The position numbers and the translations under genes were made by a program. The notes under the pieces were generated by a model. The model saw only the letters and a program-made list of their open reading frames with translations, ran no database searches and had not been told where the DNA came from. A DNA stretch of 64,000 nucleotides from the NCBI GenBank assembly GCA_003577145.1, contig QEUP01000024.1:79384-143383 (forward strand). Reading direction: 5' to 3'. Origin of the DNA: Acidobacteriota bacterium (GTDB taxonomy: Bacteria > Actinomycetota > Acidimicrobiia > Acidimicrobiales > Microtrichaceae). Positions 36,181 through 44,624 of the stretch are shown here, piece by piece; the stretch's first letter is position 1, and every line of letters starts with the position of its first letter.

Positions 36181-37137
36181 TCAGGGCGACCCGTTTCCCG
36201 CCCGGTGCCAGTCAGCGGTGCCGTAGAAGGCCTCGGCGACGTCGGCGGTTCGCGCGCGGATCTCGGAGACCTGAGCGATGGACAGCCGCGAGAGCCAGGT
36301 CCACATGGCCTCGGAGCTGTCCCGACGAACACCCCCTTTGTCGGAGCTGTCGACCTCGGCGACGTTGTGGGACGCGCTGAGATCCGAAACCGCTCGCGCT
36401 GCCTCGACGCTCCAGGCCAGGCCCAACGAGTCATAGAGGCGGCGGGCCCGATCGACCGGGTCGGCTGCCAGGTCCTCGTAGCGCAGCACCAACCAGTCCG
36501 GGTGTCGACGGCGGTACTCGGCGACCACGTGGTTGAAGACCCGCCATTGCAGGATCCCGTTGTCGAGCAGATCCATGTCGGCGGAGACAGCGGCCTCGAT
36601 CTCGGTGGCGAACGGTTCGAGCAGGTCGTCCAGCAGGTGCTCCTGGCGACTGAGGTTGGAGAAGTCGAAGCGCCAGCCCAGCCGCAGGACGCTGCTGAGG
36701 AAGGCTGCCGGGTGGCGGATCAGCACGACCGGCCTCACGCCGAACTCACGGTTCAGCCACTCCGCACTGAGCAACGCGATCGGGTCCTTCACGAGGGGAC
36801 GTTTGCCAGAGTGCCGAGCGCGTGCTGCTTCGGCCACGTCGATCGCCACGCGGGCCTTCTGGCGGACCCCTTCGGCGCGACGCCACATGGCTGCGGCGGG
36901 GGGGCGGAGGGCGACGATCGCCTCGGCGTCCGCTTCGAAGATGTCCGAGTTGTGGGCGTCGATGTGCATGAACCACGCGGGCATGGGTACGCGGCACCAG
37001 GCGCGGTACAGGCCGGGGTTGAAGGGCTCATGGATGTTGTGGGTCTCGCCGGAGGAGGCAAGCAGCGCACCCACCCAGGTCGTACCCGAGCGATGCGAGC
37101 CGGTCACCAGGATCGGCGGAACGCCTTGGCCCCTCAC
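36181..37137 (-). CDS. PAPS-dependent sulfotransferase-like protein
   Basis: 318 residues. 'ILVTGSHRSGTTWVGALLASSG' is the 5'-phosphosulfate loop, and 'VVLIRHPAAFLSSVLRLGW' is the 3'-phosphate-binding block. 'LVLRYEDLAADPVDRARRLYDSLGL' is the usual later helix. It would transfer sulfate from PAPS to a sugar of the surface polymer. Its start overlaps the FrhB-like gene by 4 bases, and that gene in turn overlaps the pyruvyl-transferase gene, so the three are a tightly coupled operon. Confidence 0.85.
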   Translation of the reverse strand: MRGQGVPPILVTGSHRSGTTWVGALLASSGETHNIHEPFNPGLYRAWCRVPMPAWFMHIDAHNSDIFEADAEAIVALRPPAAAMWRRAEGVRQKARVAIDVAEAARARHSGKRPLVKDPIALLSAEWLNREFGVRPVVLIRHPAAFLSSVLRLGWRFDFSNLSRQEHLLDDLLEPFATEIEAAVSADMDLLDNGILQWRVFNHVVAEYRRRHPDWLVLRYEDLAADPVDRARRLYDSLGLAWSVEAARAVSDLSASHNVAEVDSSDKGGVRRDSSEAMWTWLSRLSIAQVSEIRARTADVAEAFYGTADWHRAGNGSP

Positions 37138-38429
37138 GAGCGCTCACCGTCGCGGCTTGCAGAAGCCGGCCTCCATGGCTGCACCGGTAGGCGCCGATGG
37201 AGCCGGCGTCGTAGGACCCGCTTGACGGTTCCCAGCACCGACTGGGCTTTGGCTCTCCAGGTGAGCTCCGTGCGCCACGTGCCGAACGTCGCCATGTTCC
37301 GGTACTCGGGTACGGGGACCCCGATTGCCCGCGCTGCGAGCATCCGGCCCCACAGGGCTCCACGGGTGCGGAGCAGGTTGGGTTGCGACTGTGGAAGGAT
37401 CGACGGGGCAACCTGATCGGCCACGATGCATCCCGAGGCAAGCGCCGCGGCGAAGAGGCGACGTCCCCTTTCTGACCGTACGAGCACCAGGGACCTGCCG
37501 GGCTCGTCGGGCTCGATGGGCCGGTACCACGGGTCGCCGACCGCGATGTCGGCGAACTCTCCTGTGTGGTCGGCGCAGACGTGGCAGCGCCAGGGCCGGC
37601 GCTGCTGGAGGACCCCGCCCCACGACTCCGCGTAGCTCATCGTCGCTACCGCCTCGTCCTCGCCCACCTGGTAGCGGACCGTGGCCTTCCCGGGCCAGCC
37701 GTTCCCCCGGTAGCGCAGCGACCTCACGTCGATGGGGGGAATCCCCATCTGTTCGAGCATCTCGAGCGTGCCGCGAGTGGCCGGTGCGCCTGCGCAGAAG
37801 ATCGCCAGGGTCAGGCCGGTGTTGCGAGCGAGGCGAGGCCGGAGGGTGCCAGCGGCAGCGGCAGCTGCGACATCGCAAGGCTTGCCCATGAAGACGCACT
37901 GCCCCGCCGCCTCCTCGATGAGGTCCAGGCGGTCGCAGGGACTGGCGGGTGCGTAGCGGGATCCGGTGGCGGCGAGGAGGCTCTCCCTGTCCGTGCTGAA
38001 CACGGTCTCGTTCAGATAGGGGATGTCGGGTCGTGCAGCGATGTGCAGAACCCCTTGCATGCCGTGCTCCACCAGGCAGTGCAGGGCAAGAGCGGTCCCG
38101 ACGCCGCCACTCGAACCCGCCGCGCGGATCTCGTGGTCGGCGGCGTAGCCCTCGTACACCTCGAGGACGGGTCCCCAGGCGGGAAGCAGCTCCTCGATGA
38201 AGGCACCCTTCTCGAGACCGTCGCGGTGTGCCAGCCCCCGCCCGGGGCAGGCGGCGAAGGCGTCTTGGTGTGAGCGGCTCCTCGCATCTCCGAGGACCAG
38301 TGGCCGGCGTCCCTGGTCCACGTCGTCGACCATCCTGATGGCGTCGGGGTCGAGGTAGGCGCAGACGCCACAGCCGGCACACAGCTGGCGTTCGGCTATG
38401 TCACGGATGGTCGTAATGCGAGGTCTCAT
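37134..38429 (-). CDS. FrhB/FdhB-like (coenzyme F420 hydrogenase beta family) protein
   Basis: 431 residues. The N-terminal iron-sulfur-like motif is CAGCGVCAYLD, in which the fourth ligand position is Asp instead of Cys. The middle contains 'SSGGVGTALALHCLVEHG' and 'CVFMGKPCDVAAA', typical of the FrhB/FdhB C-terminal domain. A second Cys pair, CHVCADH, precedes 'DIAVGDPW'. Homologues often sit beside polysaccharide pyruvyl transferases in exopolysaccharide loci, but their role there is not established; a redox step on the glycan or a flavin-dependent partner of the transferase is possible. Four-base overlaps exist on both sides. Confidence 0.75.
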   Translation of the reverse strand: MRPRITTIRDIAERQLCAGCGVCAYLDPDAIRMVDDVDQGRRPLVLGDARSRSHQDAFAACPGRGLAHRDGLEKGAFIEELLPAWGPVLEVYEGYAADHEIRAAGSSGGVGTALALHCLVEHGMQGVLHIAARPDIPYLNETVFSTDRESLLAATGSRYAPASPCDRLDLIEEAAGQCVFMGKPCDVAAAAAAGTLRPRLARNTGLTLAIFCAGAPATRGTLEMLEQMGIPPIDVRSLRYRGNGWPGKATVRYQVGEDEAVATMSYAESWGGVLQQRRPWRCHVCADHTGEFADIAVGDPWYRPIEPDEPGRSLVLVRSERGRRLFAAALASGCIVADQVAPSILPQSQPNLLRTRGALWGRMLAARAIGVPVPEYRNMATFGTWRTELTWRAKAQSVLGTVKRVLRRRLHRRLPVQPWRPASASRDGERS

Positions 38430-39739
38430 TCGGAGCCTTCACCCCGGCCACACCGGAGGGCTTGCACGATGGCTTCCATCTGGGTCTGTGCCATCTCGAT
38501 GATCGGCGGAACCCGATCCCCGAGCAGGGAGGCGGTCTGTGCACGTTCGAGGAAGCCGTTCCAGAGACGGCTCAGGGCTTCGTCGGTGGTGGTCTTGCGA
38601 CCGTCGACGACCTGGTCGGCCAAGCCGCACGCCTCGAACACCCCGAGCGCCTTGTCAGAGTAGGACACGGTCGAAGCGGGAACCCCCGAGGACAGCGCGG
38701 CGATCGTCGAGTGCATGCGAGTCCCGCAGAACCAGTCCAGTTGCCCGATCAGCCACTTCATCTCGCCGGGATCGGTGAGGATCGGGGCCAGGCGAACTCG
38801 TTCATGGCTCCAGTCACCCAGCTCCTTGAGCACCGACCAGCACGCATCGGTATCTGACTCGAAGTGGCCGACCGGGGCCGGTACGTGGCTCACCAGGAGC
38901 AGGTTGGCGTCGCTGTCGTGCAATAGGCGGCGCGCCAGGCGCACCACGACATCGCGGTAATCCAGCGTGAGCCGATAGCGGTCGCGCGAGTCGTCGCGGT
39001 TGAAGATCAGGCCGCTCACGTTCAAGCCCACTACCGGCTGCGAGCGGTCAGGGGAGAGCCACGGGTTCACTTCCTGGAGCGACACGGTCGACGGCTCGAT
39101 CGGATCGAGCCCGAACGCCACGTCGACCCCGGAGCGATGCCGTTCGGGATCGAAATCGGCTCCGGCGAGCGAACGGAGCGCGTCGAAGCTGCGGCTGTCC
39201 CGCGCCCAGGCCTGCAACGCCGAGCGGACCACCTTCGACGCCCGTCGCCTCATGGGCCTCGCCTCGAAGGGCCCGTAGGTCTGGGGGAGCAGGACGAGGG
39301 GGATCCCGAGCCGCAGCGCCAACTCCTTGGGCTCGGTGACCATGCGGAAGCGCTTGCGGCCGTAGAGGTCGGTGAAGCTGTCCCCGCCACTGATGTCGAG
39401 GACCGCATCGGCGGACAGGATGGCCTCTGCCGACGGGTTCCCGAGCCCGCCGAGGCGGGATGACAGCCGGATGTTGGCGTAGCTCTCCCGCCGGTGGTAC
39501 CTGCGGGACAGGCGGGCGCCACAGCATCGGACCGTCACCGGCCCTTCTCCGGTCGGGATGTCCGCTCGGCGAACTCCCCACCCGTTGTCGAAAACGGTCA
39601 TTCGGGCGGCTACACCGGTTCGTGAGATGGCCGACACCGCGGCGTGGAGCAGCGCCGTCACGCCGAGGTTGCTGCTGTCACCCGCCGCGCCGAAGAGCGC
39701 GAGCCGAAGTGGCTTCTCTTTGGTGGGCGCGCCTGGCAT
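38426..39739 (-). CDS. polysaccharide pyruvyl transferase family protein
   Basis: 437 residues from ATG 39739 (MPGAPTKEK); the frame extends a little further upstream. 'FGAAGDSSNLGVTALLHAAV' at the N-terminus, 'ISGGDSFTDLYG', 'LLPQTYGPF' and 'FCGTRMHSTIAALSSGVP' are the recurring motifs of CsaB/WcaK-type enzymes, which add a ketal pyruvate from phosphoenolpyruvate to a sugar and so give the polymer negative charge. First gene of the minus-strand trio with the FrhB-like and sulfotransferase genes. Confidence 0.8.
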   Translation of the reverse strand: MPGAPTKEKPLRLALFGAAGDSSNLGVTALLHAAVSAISRTGVAARMTVFDNGWGVRRADIPTGEGPVTVRCCGARLSRRYHRRESYANIRLSSRLGGLGNPSAEAILSADAVLDISGGDSFTDLYGRKRFRMVTEPKELALRLGIPLVLLPQTYGPFEARPMRRRASKVVRSALQAWARDSRSFDALRSLAGADFDPERHRSGVDVAFGLDPIEPSTVSLQEVNPWLSPDRSQPVVGLNVSGLIFNRDDSRDRYRLTLDYRDVVVRLARRLLHDSDANLLLVSHVPAPVGHFESDTDACWSVLKELGDWSHERVRLAPILTDPGEMKWLIGQLDWFCGTRMHSTIAALSSGVPASTVSYSDKALGVFEACGLADQVVDGRKTTTDEALSRLWNGFLERAQTASLLGDRVPPIIEMAQTQMEAIVQALRCGRGEGSE

Positions 39740-39916
39740 CGGATCTGCTGTGGGCTGTCGGGTGGGGCTGGGCCGGCGCACCAGCGCCTATCGGCTCGGT
39801 TCGCCTGCAATCGAGGAGCCCGACTCTACCCGTGGGTCTGTACACTCCCTCACGGGTTGGCTGTGGCAGCAAAGCCGCCGGTCCCTCCCTGCTGCGCCGC
39901 TGTCCGGCGCTCGACG

Positions 39917-40765
39917 ATGATGGCCTCGCCCAACGCCGAACGTATCGACATCCTCATGATCACGTACCGTTCACCCGAGTACGTGAGGCGCTCGCTCCCA
40001 ATGCTGCTGGATGGCTGCGACGACGCGATGCGCGTGTGGGTGTGGCACAACGGCGACGACCGGGAGACGCTCGAGGTGGTCCGGTCCCATGTCGATCACC
40101 CGGCATTGCACCGGTTCCATCACAGCCGGGAGAACGTCAAGCTTCGGGCCCCGACGAACTGGCTCTGGTCGAGCTCCGATGCCCGCTACTTCTCGAAGGT
40201 CGACGACGACTGCCTCCTGCAGCAGGGATGGGCCAGAGAGCTGGCGAGTGCTCACCAAGCCTGCGAGCAGTTCGGGGTGATCGGGAGCTGCCGGTGGTTC
40301 GAGGAGGATCTCCGCCCCGAGCTGCTCGAGCGCAAGACGGAGTCGTTCCCGTGCGGACGCCGGATCCTGCGGAACCCCTGGGTGCAAGGCAGTGGCTACC
40401 TGGTGAAACGCGAATGTGTCGCTGCCGTCGGAATGCTGGCACCCGATCGATCGTTCACGCAGTGGTGCATCGAGGTTGCGCTGGCCGGCTTCGTCAACGG
40501 GTGGCTCGTCCCGTTCGTCCGCGAGGACCACATGGACGACCCGCGATCGCCCAACACGTCCCTTCGCACCGATGAGGATCTGCAGCGTCGACTCCCGCTG
40601 TCTGCGCGGAGCCGAGGTGTCGCGACAATCGATGATTGGAGGGCGCAGCTCCAGGGCTCGGCTCTGGCGGTCCAGTTGGCACCCGCCGATCCGCGGAGCT
40701 ACCGGGGTTGGCGGAACGTCGTCCGGCGAGCCCGGCGAGCTACCCGGCGTAGAGGAGCCCGTTGA
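39917..40765 (+). CDS. family 2-like glycosyltransferase
   Basis: 282 residues from ATG 39917 (ATG 39920 is equally possible). 'IDILMITYRSPEYVRRSLPMLL', 'VWHNGDDRETLEVV', 'FSKVDDDCLLQQGW' (DDD metal-binding motif) and 'GSGYLVKRECVAAVGML' support a GT-A enzyme. It shares the family outline with the next two genes but is not closely similar to them. Its stop is immediately followed by the GTG of the next gene (TGAGTG). Confidence 0.75.
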   Translation: MMASPNAERIDILMITYRSPEYVRRSLPMLLDGCDDAMRVWVWHNGDDRETLEVVRSHVDHPALHRFHHSRENVKLRAPTNWLWSSSDARYFSKVDDDCLLQQGWARELASAHQACEQFGVIGSCRWFEEDLRPELLERKTESFPCGRRILRNPWVQGSGYLVKRECVAAVGMLAPDRSFTQWCIEVALAGFVNGWLVPFVREDHMDDPRSPNTSLRTDEDLQRRLPLSARSRGVATIDDWRAQLQGSALAVQLAPADPRSYRGWRNVVRRARRATRRRGAR

Positions 40766-41602
40766 GTGACAGGCACCCGACTTCCGCTGGCCAGCGTCGT
40801 GGTTCCGGCTCACGACGAGGAGGCCGTGATCGGGCGCTGTCTAGACGCGCTGCTCGCCGACACCCAGCCCGGTGAGCTCGAGGTGGTCGTGGTGTGCAAC
40901 GGCTGCAGCGACGCCACGGCGGCCGTCGCCGAACGCCGTGGCCCGGCGGTGTGTGTGGCCGAGCTGCCCGAACCGTCCAAACCCGATGCCCTCAACCTCG
41001 GCGACACACTTGCGTCGGCGTTCCCGCGCCTGTATCTCGACGCCGATGTCGTGCTGTCAGCCGAATGTGTCCGACTGCTCTCCGAAGCCGTGTCGGACGG
41101 AGGTGTCCTGGCTGCCGCACCGGAGCTGAGGCTCGACCAGTCCGACAGCTCCTGGCCGGTCCGCTCGTACAATCGGGTCTGGGCTCGGCTTCCCGCCGTC
41201 GAGCACAGCGTGGCAGGCCGTGGTGCCTACCTGCTGAGCGAGGAGGGCCGAGGCCGTTTCGGTAACTTCCCGCCGATCGTTGCCGACGACCAGTTCGTGA
41301 ACGAGCTGTTCGCTCCGGCCGAGAAGCTGAACGTCGCCGGCTGCTTCTCGACGGTCCGCACGCCGTTCACCTTCGGTGATCTCGTGAGCCGCAAGACCCG
41401 CGTGTTCAGGGGCAACCGGGAGCTCAGGATGGGCGGAGCGCGGCCCGTGAGCGACCGCCGGGCGTGGCTCGGCGTCGTCAGCTCCGACCCGGCGCGTGTC
41501 GTCGACATCCCCGCGTATCTCGCCGTCACCTTCTGGTCCAAGCTGCGTGCCCGCCGGACGGGAGAGCGGTGGGAGCGTGACGAGAGCAGGCGCAACCCAT
41601 GA
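40766..41602 (+). CDS. family 2 glycosyltransferase
   Basis: 278 residues, GTG start directly abutting the previous stop. 'ASVVVPAHDEEAVIGRCLDALL', 'VVVVCNGCSDATAAVAE', 'LNLGDTLASAFPRLYLDADVVLS' (DAD motif) and 'PIVADDQFV' are typical GT-A elements. The ATGA overlap at its end couples it to the next glycosyltransferase. Confidence 0.8.
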   Translation: MTGTRLPLASVVVPAHDEEAVIGRCLDALLADTQPGELEVVVVCNGCSDATAAVAERRGPAVCVAELPEPSKPDALNLGDTLASAFPRLYLDADVVLSAECVRLLSEAVSDGGVLAAAPELRLDQSDSSWPVRSYNRVWARLPAVEHSVAGRGAYLLSEEGRGRFGNFPPIVADDQFVNELFAPAEKLNVAGCFSTVRTPFTFGDLVSRKTRVFRGNRELRMGGARPVSDRRAWLGVVSSDPARVVDIPAYLAVTFWSKLRARRTGERWERDESRRNP

Positions 41603-42618
41603 GCGGAAGCGTCGAGAGCGAGGTTCCCGGACCCGCCGGGGACGTGGGCGCTGCCGGTCGTGGGGCGGAGCCGGGAGAGGCGGTCACGTCGGTGATCGTC
41701 GTCTCCCACAACACCGCTGAGCTCCTGGGTCGATGCCTTTCATCGGTGGCGGCTGCTGCGCGACACACCGAGGTGGAGATCATCGTCGTCGACAACGCCT
41801 CGTCGGACGGCAGCGCCGAGCTCGTCGATCGCGACTTCCCCGATGCCCGCCTCATCGCCGTTGGCGAGAACCTCGGCTTTGCCCGGGCCGTCAACCTCGC
41901 GGTCGCCTCGGCAGTGGGCAGGTACCTGCTGCTGCTCAACCCTGATGCGATCCTGCACCCCGACACGATCGACAACCTGGTCAGCTTCGCCGAAGCCAAC
42001 CGGGCTCGTTCCGTCCTGGGCGGACGTGCCTTCGAACCGGACGGCACACCCGATCCCAGAGCGGGCTGGGCCCTGCCGACCCCGTGGTCGCTGCTGTGCT
42101 TCGGGACCGGGTTGTCGACGGCATTCGCTCGTTCCGCGACGTTCGACCCCGAGGCCGCCCCTGCCACCACCTCGGGCGAGGTCACCGAGGTCGGGGCCGT
42201 GTCCGGCGCTCTGCTCTTCGTCCGCCATGACCTGTGGGACGAGGTCGGAGGATTCGATCCCGATTACTTCATGTATTCGGAGGACATCGACTTCTGCCTT
42301 CGGGCGCGTAGCTTCGGGTGCCGACCCGCTGTCGTTCCACACGCCGGCATCACCCATGCCGCGGGCGCGTCTTCCACTGCGCCCGCGAAGATGGTCCTTG
42401 TCATGAAGGGCAAAGCCACCTACCTGCGCAAGCACTGGGCGGGGCCGCGCCTGTGCTTCGGGCTGGCGATGCTGTGGTGCGGCGCGGCGTTGCGGGCACT
42501 GATCGACCGTCTTCGCCGGCGGCTCCGGCCCGGGGCGGTCGGGACTGTCTGGCCGCACGTCTTCTCCGAACGGGCGACCTGGCTGGGCGGTTACCCGCCG
42601 GCCCGGAGCGAGTCGTGA
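41599..42618 (+). CDS. rhamnosyltransferase-like family 2 glycosyltransferase
   Basis: 339 residues. 'TSVIVVSHNTAELLGRCLSSV', 'VEIIVVDNASSDGSAELV', 'NLGFARAVNLAVASAVGRYLLLLNPDAIL' and 'EVGGFDPDYFMYSEDIDFCLRARSFG' closely fit the WbbL/rhamnosyltransferase branch of GT2. It overlaps the genes on both sides by 4 bases (ATGA, GTGA), so the three glycosyltransferases and the following polymerase-like gene form one translational unit. Confidence 0.85.
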   Translation: MSGSVESEVPGPAGDVGAAGRGAEPGEAVTSVIVVSHNTAELLGRCLSSVAAAARHTEVEIIVVDNASSDGSAELVDRDFPDARLIAVGENLGFARAVNLAVASAVGRYLLLLNPDAILHPDTIDNLVSFAEANRARSVLGGRAFEPDGTPDPRAGWALPTPWSLLCFGTGLSTAFARSATFDPEAAPATTSGEVTEVGAVSGALLFVRHDLWDEVGGFDPDYFMYSEDIDFCLRARSFGCRPAVVPHAGITHAAGASSTAPAKMVLVMKGKATYLRKHWAGPRLCFGLAMLWCGAALRALIDRLRRRLRPGAVGTVWPHVFSERATWLGGYPPARSES

Positions 42619-44624
42619 CGTACTGGTCGATGCTGGCGAGAGCGCGCCGGCGCTGGTATGTGGCGGTGCCGGTGTTCCTGGCGTTCTTCTTGACAGCGGC
42701 GTTCTACCGGGAGCCTGTCGACCCCGAATACCGGGCAGTCGGGTCCTGGATCCTGCTCGTGCTCGACGAGGGTCCCCCGGCGGTGGAGGTTGCCGGCAAT
42801 CCCTACGCGACCCTGTCCAACGACCTCTTCATCAGCGCTCAAGCCGTCCGCACAGTCCTTGTCAGCGACTCTGTCCGGGAGCAACTGGCCTCGGAGGGCC
42901 TGTCGGACCGCTACGACGTGCTCGTCGAGCGCGGCTCGCCGATACTGCGCGTCTTCGTGCTCGCTTCGGACCGACAGCAGGCGGTGGACACGGCCGAGCG
43001 GCTTCTTGACCTGGCCGGCGAGGAGTTGGATGCCCTCCAGCCCGACGGCGGTCTGGTGATCACCCCCGTCGACATCGGGCTGAACAGCACCGGTGGCGAA
43101 GCGCTCGTTCCCTTTGCCCGGGTGAGGCTCCTGCTGCTGGCACTGGGCTTCGTCGCGGCTATCGCCTCGGCACTGGCAGTCGACTACTTCGCCGCCGCCC
43201 ATACGCGATTTGTGAACCGAAACGGCCCCTATAGGGGCCGTTTCGGTTCACAAATCGGGATTACCGAATCGAAGATCGACGCGGTGACCGTTCTGACCGT
43301 CGTGCTGGTCCTGCTGTTCGTGCTGCCGGCCCGGCTGGTCGTGCCGGCGATGGGTGCCGCGGGGCGGCCGGCGCTGCTGTTCGGCATCGTTCTGCTCGGG
43401 ACGTGGGCGCTCAGCTGGGCCGTCCCGTCATGGGCTCCCCGGGGTCGACAACCCATCCGTGTCGCTCTGCTCGCGTGGGGGGCGGCGGTCATCGTCGCCT
43501 ACCTGGCAGGTCTCAATCGTGGGCTGCCGGGCGCCGAGCTGCGCGGCGCCGATCGCGGGCTCCTTACGGTCGCTGCGCTCGTGGGGCTGGCCCTGTTCGC
43601 AGTGGACGGGATTCCGTCACGACGCCGCTTGGACACCCTGTTGAAGCGGCTGGTGATGGCCGGGGTCTTCCTCGCTGTCACCGGGCACTTGCAGTTCTTC
43701 CTCGGCTTCAACGTCTCGCCGCTGATCACGCTGCCGGGCCTCGAACTGAACGCCCAGCTCATCGGTCTGTCCGAGCGTGGCGAAGGCGATCTGCTCAGGG
43801 TCGCGGGTACGTCGAGCCATCCCATCGAGTTCGGCGTCACACTGTCGATGATCCTTCCGCTGGCGATCCACTACGCGCTCTCGGTCGCCAACAGCATCAA
43901 GCGTCTCGCCTACTGGGGGGCGGTGGCGACCATCGCGACAGCGATTGCGCTCTCCATCTCCCGGGCGGGAATCGTCGCCGTGGCTGCTTGCCTGATCCTG
44001 CTCGCGGTCGTATGGGGATGGCGAGCCAGGGCCAACGCGGCCGTCTTCGGTGCGATCGGGCTGGTGGCCATGCGCTCGGCGATCCCCGGACTGCTCGGCA
44101 CCATCCGGGCGCTGTTCACCAACTTCGGCAACGACCCGAGCATCCAGGGTCGCCAGGACGACTACCCGATCGTCCTCGGATACGTGGCCGAGCGGCCCTG
44201 GTTCGGGCGGGGTGTGGGGACCTTCCTCCCCGAGGAGTACATCCTGTTGGACAACCAGTACCTCATGACACTGGTGACGACGGGAATCGTTGGCCTGCTC
44301 GCCCTGCTCGGTCTCTTGGTGACCGGATATGTCCTGGCCCGAAGGGTCGCCAAGAGCGAGCGACCTGCCTCGACTCGTCAGCTGGGCCAGGCGATCGCCG
44401 CCGGGATCGGAGCGGCCGTCGTGGCGTCGATCACCTTCGACTCGCTCGCCTTCCCCCAGTTCTCCGGTACCCTCTTCCTCCTCCTCGGCTGTGCCGGCGC
44501 TCTCTGGCGACTGGCCGACGATCCAGTGCCGTCGCAGTCGTCCTACCTGGAACAGGCCCTCAAGCCTCCGGCCCGCCGGCTCTCCCGGCAAGGCGAAGAG
44601 GCGGAGCTCCAGGCACTTCGCTGA
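42615..44624 (+). CDS. Wzz-like domain fused to an O-antigen ligase/polymerase domain
   Basis: 669 residues from GTG 42615 (GTGA overlap with the upstream gene). Residues 1-195 look like a small chain-length-determinant protein: helix 1 (WYVAVPVFLAFFLTAAF), an extracytoplasmic segment, helix 2 (VRLLLLALGFVAAIASALAVDYF). Residues 198-214 are encoded by a perfect 52-base palindrome. Residues about 218-645 are a polytopic WaaL/Wzy_C-type protein with 'VAGTSSHPIEFGVTLSMILPLA', 'LSISRAGIVAVAACLILL' and 'IVLGYVAERPWFGRGVGTFLPEEY', typical of O-antigen ligases and polymerases. These two functions are normally separate genes. The 3' end overlaps the convergent gene by 65 bases. Confidence 0.8.
   Translation: MTYWSMLARARRRWYVAVPVFLAFFLTAAFYREPVDPEYRAVGSWILLVLDEGPPAVEVAGNPYATLSNDLFISAQAVRTVLVSDSVREQLASEGLSDRYDVLVERGSPILRVFVLASDRQQAVDTAERLLDLAGEELDALQPDGGLVITPVDIGLNSTGGEALVPFARVRLLLLALGFVAAIASALAVDYFAAAHTRFVNRNGPYRGRFGSQIGITESKIDAVTVLTVVLVLLFVLPARLVVPAMGAAGRPALLFGIVLLGTWALSWAVPSWAPRGRQPIRVALLAWGAAVIVAYLAGLNRGLPGAELRGADRGLLTVAALVGLALFAVDGIPSRRRLDTLLKRLVMAGVFLAVTGHLQFFLGFNVSPLITLPGLELNAQLIGLSERGEGDLLRVAGTSSHPIEFGVTLSMILPLAIHYALSVANSIKRLAYWGAVATIATAIALSISRAGIVAVAACLILLAVVWGWRARANAAVFGAIGLVAMRSAIPGLLGTIRALFTNFGNDPSIQGRQDDYPIVLGYVAERPWFGRGVGTFLPEEYILLDNQYLMTLVTTGIVGLLALLGLLVTGYVLARRVAKSERPASTRQLGQAIAAGIGAAVVASITFDSLAFPQFSGTLFLLLGCAGALWRLADDPVPSQSSYLEQALKPPARRLSRQGEEAELQALR
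43206..43257. repeat. 52-bp perfect palindrome inside a coding frame, copy 2
   Basis: Positions 43206-43231 are the exact reverse complement of 43232-43257: 18-base arms (CGATTTGTGAACCGAAAC) on a 16-base core (GGCCCCTATAGGGGCC). The core is identical to copy 1 at 20140-20191 and the arms nearly so. It starts on a codon boundary and contributes about 17 residues (RFVNRNGPYRGRF...) exactly at the join between the Wzz-like and ligase-like halves. Confidence 0.95.

Noticed and set aside
41526..42185. 219-residue minus-strand frame in the glycosyltransferase region
   Set aside because: Shadow of the two real GT2 genes, whose motifs are clear on the plus strand.
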